Shown here: piece after piece, positions 60,036-64,000 of the stretch
How positions within the stretch are numbered: position 1 is the first letter of the stretch
Layout: each line of letters opens with the position of its first letter
From: Chinchilla lanigera
Taxonomy: Eukaryota > Chordata > Mammalia > Rodentia > Chinchillidae
NCBI RefSeq assembly: GCF_000276665.1
Contig: NW_004955488.1
Span: 640,257 to 704,256, forward strand
DNA: 64,000 nt
Direction: 5' to 3'
Notes under the pieces: model-generated
What the model saw: the letters and a program-made list of their open reading frames with translations, nothing else
Databases searched by the model: none
Told to the model about the DNA's origin: nothing
Translations under genes and position numbers: made by a program

Positions 60036-61324
60036 ATCCCATCTTTGACTGTAATAAGAAGAGACCCAGAATAGCAAAAGCAATCCTGGGCAACAAGGAC
60101 AAGTCAGGTGGAATCACAATCCCTGACCTAAAATTATACTATAAAGCTACTGTCATAAAATCCACCTGGTACTGGCTAAAAAACAGGCCTGAGGATCAAT
60201 GGAACAGACTGGAAGAAACAGACACAACCAAAAACACACTCAACCACCTAATCTTTGATAAAGGGGCCAATCAAACTCACTGGAAGAATGATAGCCTCTT
60301 TAATAAATGGTGCTGGAAAAATTGGCTTAATACCTGCCCAAAACTGAAAATAGACCCAAGCCTATCACCATGCACCAAACTCAAGTCAAAATGGTTCACA
60401 GATCTCAATATTAAACCAGAAACACTAAATCTATTGGAAGAGAAAGTAGGTAAAAACCTCGAAGACATAGGGGTAGGCAGAGAGTTCATGAATAAAAACC
60501 AAATTGCACGTGAAACACTTGAAAGAATCAACAACTGGGAGCTCATCCTACTGAAAAGTTTCTGCACATCTAAAGAAATCACCAGCAGAGTCAAAAGAAA
60601 ACCAACAAACTTGGAAAAAATTTTAGCTGATTGTCCCTCAGACAAAGGGCTTCTATCTAGAACATATAAAGAATTAAAAAATTTCAGCCCCTCCAAATTC
60701 AAAGACCCAATCCAAAAATGGGCAGCTGAGATGAACACACATTTCTCAGACAAGGAGATACAAACGGCAAATAAATATATGAGAAAATGTTCAACATCAT
60801 TAGTCATTCGAGAAATGCAAATTAAAACAACACTAAGATTCCACCTTACCCCAGTAAGAATGGCTAGCATTAAGAAATCAACCAATAACAAATGCTGGCG
60901 AGGCTGTGGAGAAATAGGAACCCTTCTCCACTGCTGGTGGGAATGCAGACTGGTGAAACCACTGTGGAAATCAGTTTGGAGATTCCTCCGAAAACTAGGT
61001 CTAGAGGTCCCATTCAACCCAGCTATCCCCCTGCTGGGTATTTTCCCAGAAGATCTAAAAACATCATATCACAGTGATATATGTGCACCTATGTTCATAG
61101 CAGCACAATTTGTAATTGCTAAAATGTGGAAGCAACCCAAATGTCCATCCACCGAGGATTGGATAAGAAAATTATGGTACTTTTATATAATGGAATATTA
61201 CTCAGCTGTAAAGAAAGATAAACTCGAGGCCTTTATATTTAAATGGTCACAACTAGAGACCATACTCATAAGTGAAATAAATCAAACATACATGTGCAAG
61301 CACCGCATTGTGTCACTAGTGTAA
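60020..61324 (+). pseudogene. L1 ORF2 C-terminal fragment, 434 codons open
   Basis: The frame from an ATG in flanking or junction DNA reads through the ORF2 C-terminal third to its natural stop. From about residue 13 it has 'KKRPRIAKAILGNKDKSGG', then 'HLIFDKGANQTHWKNDSLF' and 'SLVIREMQIKTTLRFHLTPV'. The cysteine-rich motif C292, C296, H304, C309 (CX3CX7HX4C) characterises L1 ORF2p. Endonuclease and reverse transcriptase domains are missing because the insertion is 5'-truncated, so it cannot mobilise anything. Openness over 434 codons points to recent insertion. The 246-codon minus-strand frame is its shadow. Confidence 0.92.
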
Positions 61325-61726
61325 AACTTGAAAGAGTTAATTTAAACTCGGAGGTATGATAGACACTGTGAAATGATAGGAAACCACCGAAGAGTAAAGG
61401 GCTTCTGGGATGTGGGAAAAGAGAAGGGAAAGAAGGAAAAATTTTGTATGTATGTATATACAGGATAGATAACATGGTTGTTCTTCTATCTGCTGTTTCT
61501 ATGCTGAAAGAAACTGTCAATGAGTCTTTGGTTGACCAGTATTGCATGTCTATATCTGTTTTCATGAGAAGCCACTTTGAAGATATCAATATGTAATACA
61601 ACCACCATTGTTAATTCCCTACCACTTTGTTTGTAACTCTGTATTGTCTGTATTGTGCTTGTGATATGTTGTAAAATGTTGTATGTCTGTTAATGTTTCC
61701 CTCCTTTTATCCTTAAAATAAAAAAA
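60040..61726 (+). mobile_element. Young 5'-truncated L1
   Basis: L1 homology begins about 'ctgtaataagaagagaccc' and runs through the ORF2 C-terminal third, a ~400 bp 3' UTR and AATAAA followed by a short A tail ending at 61726. The frame is undamaged, unlike the 53-59 kb L1. A clear target duplication was not found, so the 5' edge is approximate. Confidence 0.88.
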
Positions 61727-61729
61727 GCC

Positions 61730-63055
61730 CCATTAATTGATTTAGTGATTAAAATATGCATTTCAAATAACCTGTTAATCATAATACTTTATATATAACA
61801 TCAAAATGATTCCACATTTTAAATTTCAGTACCGTCATTTTCTGAAGTAATGTGCTAAAATACCAAAGATGCTGTTCAAATTACTAGTCCTATTAAAGAA
61901 AGTAGTACTGTTTATTAATTTGCTGCTTGCAGTATTGTGTAAGAAAAAGTAATTTATCATAGAGAGAGTAAATATAGTAAATTTTAGTACTATGTTTTCA
62001 GTTACATTTTGAAAACACATCCATGTAATGGATTGTCACCATCTGTGGCTGGTTAAATACTGATATCTTATTCCAAGTTATTAAAATCAATTAGTTTTCA
62101 GCTAAGATAAGCTACATACACAGTCAATACCTTCACACTTCTGTGACTACTCTAAGTTATCTGACTCCTCTGAGTCCTGATTTTTCCAAGAATATAAGAA
62201 AATTACATTTGTTCTTCTCCTAGTGTATGGTGATGTTCAGAAAGGCTTAGTTATCTTAATTATTTCTTTTAATAATATCCTATGGTAGGTGAGATTCTAA
62301 AACTAATATATGCATTTTACTGAATCTCTTGAAATATTTTAAAAAGGAAATACTACAGTGGCAGAAATGGGTCGTGAAGTTTACCATTCCTTTAACATAA
62401 GGTATTAACAGGGTGAACTATCAGTAGCCAATTCAGAGCAGAGAGAGTAAAGGAGCTTTGGTGAATGTGAAGGGCCAGAGGATGAGATACTTTAGGTGTG
62501 TGGAGGTGATGCCTATGAAGGCGGAAATGTGGAAGAAATAGGAGTGAAGGTTGCTTTCCAAATAGAAGATGAGAGGTTCTGGGAACTGGAAAAGACTGTG
62601 GCAGACAGAGGGCAGAGAACACCACGGGAACAACTGCTTGGAATGGCAGTTTACACACTAAAAACCAATACAACTTACTATGTGTCTCCGTGCCTTGCTT
62701 TATAAATTGTTTGCTATATTCTTTATAACAGACATGGTACCACAGAAAGAGGTTACATGTCATGTTTTTTTATATTTTTATAGCCCTTTTCCATGCAAAT
62801 CTCATTTGGATTTTAATGTAATTTCAACATAGTTTTTATGGTTTAATAAAACTTGCAAGCATTAAAATGCTATTAAAGTGTTACACATGGTTAATAATAC
62901 TTATGGACTTCTGAAAGCAGCTATTATTAAACTGAACAAAGTCATTAATGTCTTTAAACTTCACACCAGGCTATAAAATACCAAATGGATTTCAACTGCA
63001 TCTACAGTGTGGTCCTGATATCTGATTGTATGTATCTTCTCTCTATTTTCATATA
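61730..63055. other. Unassigned AT-rich DNA
   Basis: No gene recognised. The 123-codon minus-strand frame at 62392-62763 and the opposing 69-codon frame have no domain. Confidence 0.5.
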
Positions 63056-63056
63056 T

Positions 63057-63065
63057 ATTTATCTA

Positions 63066-63101
<36 letters not shown>

Positions 63102-63116
63102 ATCTATCTATCTCTT
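63057..63116. repeat. (TCTA)n microsatellite
   Basis: A run of 'tcta' tetramers with a single break ('tatcatcta'). Confidence 0.97.
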
Positions 63117-63165
63117 TTTTAGATTGAAAGTAAAGTAAAGCTAAAGTAAAAATAAATGAGCAATG

Positions 63166-63332
63166 GCTAGGCATAGTGGCACATGTCTGTAATCCCTACA
63201 CTCCCCTGACGCTGAAGTAGGAGGATTATTGCTAGCTCGAGGCCAGCCTGGGCTACAAAATGAGCTCAAGTTTAGCCTGAACTGCATAGTGAGACCCTGT
63301 CTCAAAAAGACCAACCAACCAACAAACAAAAA
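63166..63332 (+). mobile_element. B1-like 7SL-derived SINE
   Basis: 'ggctaggcatagtggcacat', 'gtctgtaatccctacac', 'gaggccagcctgggctac', 'agcctgaactgcatagtg' and 'agaccctgtctca', then an A-rich tail with 'ccaa' repeats. The 'gccagcctgggctac' and 'agcctgaactgcatag' halves show the tandem duplication typical of B1. Confidence 0.92.
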
Positions 63333-64000
63333 GGTGTCAATTTTTCCCATTAATTGTGACTTCTTTTCAGGTCACTGACAGAGTACAAACATCGCTGGCT
63401 CTTTGCTTTCATATTTATGAAATGTTAGGGTCATGAGAATAAACTCTCTTCCTTCAAACTTAACACTGAATAAGTCAGTGGAAAACATTTGGTTTGATAC
63501 TAGGAAAAGAATTAGCAGACATGATCTTTGCTAAACAAAAATGATACTTTGAATTACTTGAAATAAAGTCTATGAATGGCAAAGACTAAAAATTTCATTT
63601 AATGTCAGTTCAGGTTTTTCCTAGATTCTAAGCAAGCATAATGATAAGTGGCTATTTCTTCACTAGCCAATATCATCACTAATAGTTTGGCATGTCTAAA
63701 ATATGTATCACTCAAATGTACTTTTAGTGTTAAAAACACCCTTCTGGTTCTCAAGAAATCATCCAAAGTATGCTTATAAAATTATTTGAATATTATGTAA
63801 TATGCCTAGCAGCCTTTTTTATTTATTTTAAACTAATTGTCTTACACCACCAGAAATAATTTATGTATTTTGTATCACTATTCATAGCAATGTTGCTTCG
63901 TGTTTGGCCATAGTAGTGAGCAAACTAGCTATATGTCAGGAATTCATTCATTTTACCATCTTTGAGAATCATATTCAAAATCAGCAGTTGTCAGTCCTAG
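63333..64000. other. Unassigned AT-rich DNA
   Basis: No gene or repeat recognised. Confidence 0.5.

Noticed and set aside
60277..61017. 246-codon minus-strand frame
   Set aside because: Antisense shadow of the intact L1 ORF2 fragment on the plus strand.
1..64000. CRISPR arrays, operons, phage or integron structures
   Set aside because: No regularly spaced repeats with unique spacers. The only direct repeats are microsatellites, LTRs and SINEs of a mammalian genome.

Overview
This is a stretch of mammalian nuclear DNA, almost certainly from a rodent. It is AT-rich and CpG-poor. I find no recognisable protein-coding gene, structural RNA gene, CRISPR array or bacterial-type operon. The long reading frames are chance frames, repeats or retrotransposon remains. 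The rodent call rests on many copies of a short tRNA-derived SINE of the ID type (box A 'tagctcagtgg', box B near 'gagttcgattcc', A-rich tail), two 7SL-derived B1-like SINEs, and MaLR and L1 elements. The SINE 3' body ('ggtacc' before the A tail) does not look like mouse or rat ID. A non-murid rodent is likely, but I cannot name the species. The window looks like intron or gene desert.

Layout. 1-5.2 kb: mostly unassigned DNA with one SINE and L2 traces. 5.2-7.3 kb: a two-LTR MaLR element on the minus strand whose first LTR was split by a later ~880 bp solo LTR. 7.9-8.2 kb: a solo MaLR LTR. 10-12.5 kb: two SINEs, a CA repeat, an L2 fragment and a MaLR fragment. 14.2-17.1 kb: a SINE, a complete two-LTR MaLR element with a SINE inside it, and an L1 3' UTR scrap. 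19.5-21.6 kb: a SINE, a CpG-bearing candidate exon, an L1M relic and a 184 bp hAT-type DNA transposon with an 8 bp target duplication. 21.6-28.8 kb: mostly unassigned, with a second candidate exon and an LTR-like CpG cluster. 28.8-29.2 kb: MIR, an old ID and a young ID in a row. 31.8-34.3 kb: an MST/MLT1-like LTR, then a SINE and the second ~885 bp solo LTR inserted at the same spot. 37-40.7 kb: a short young L1, a MER5A relic and an L1 ORF2 scrap. 42 kb: a ~0.5 kb GATA-type minisatellite. 43-48 kb: L2, a minus-strand L1 carrying a SINE, a B1, a SINE, an ERV1-like LTR and an L1 3' UTR. 50-53 kb: L2 and microsatellites. 53.2-59.4 kb: a nearly full-length but broken L1. 60.0-61.7 kb: a young 5'-truncated L1 that keeps a 434-codon open frame. 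63 kb: a TCTA microsatellite and a B1.

Nothing here works together as a pathway. The record is one of layered insertions, many dated relative to each other by nesting and by target-site duplications read directly from the sequence. I did not find a convincing new biological system. The items most worth a second look are the hAT element, the two candidate exons, and the paired ~880 bp LTRs with an internal duplication.
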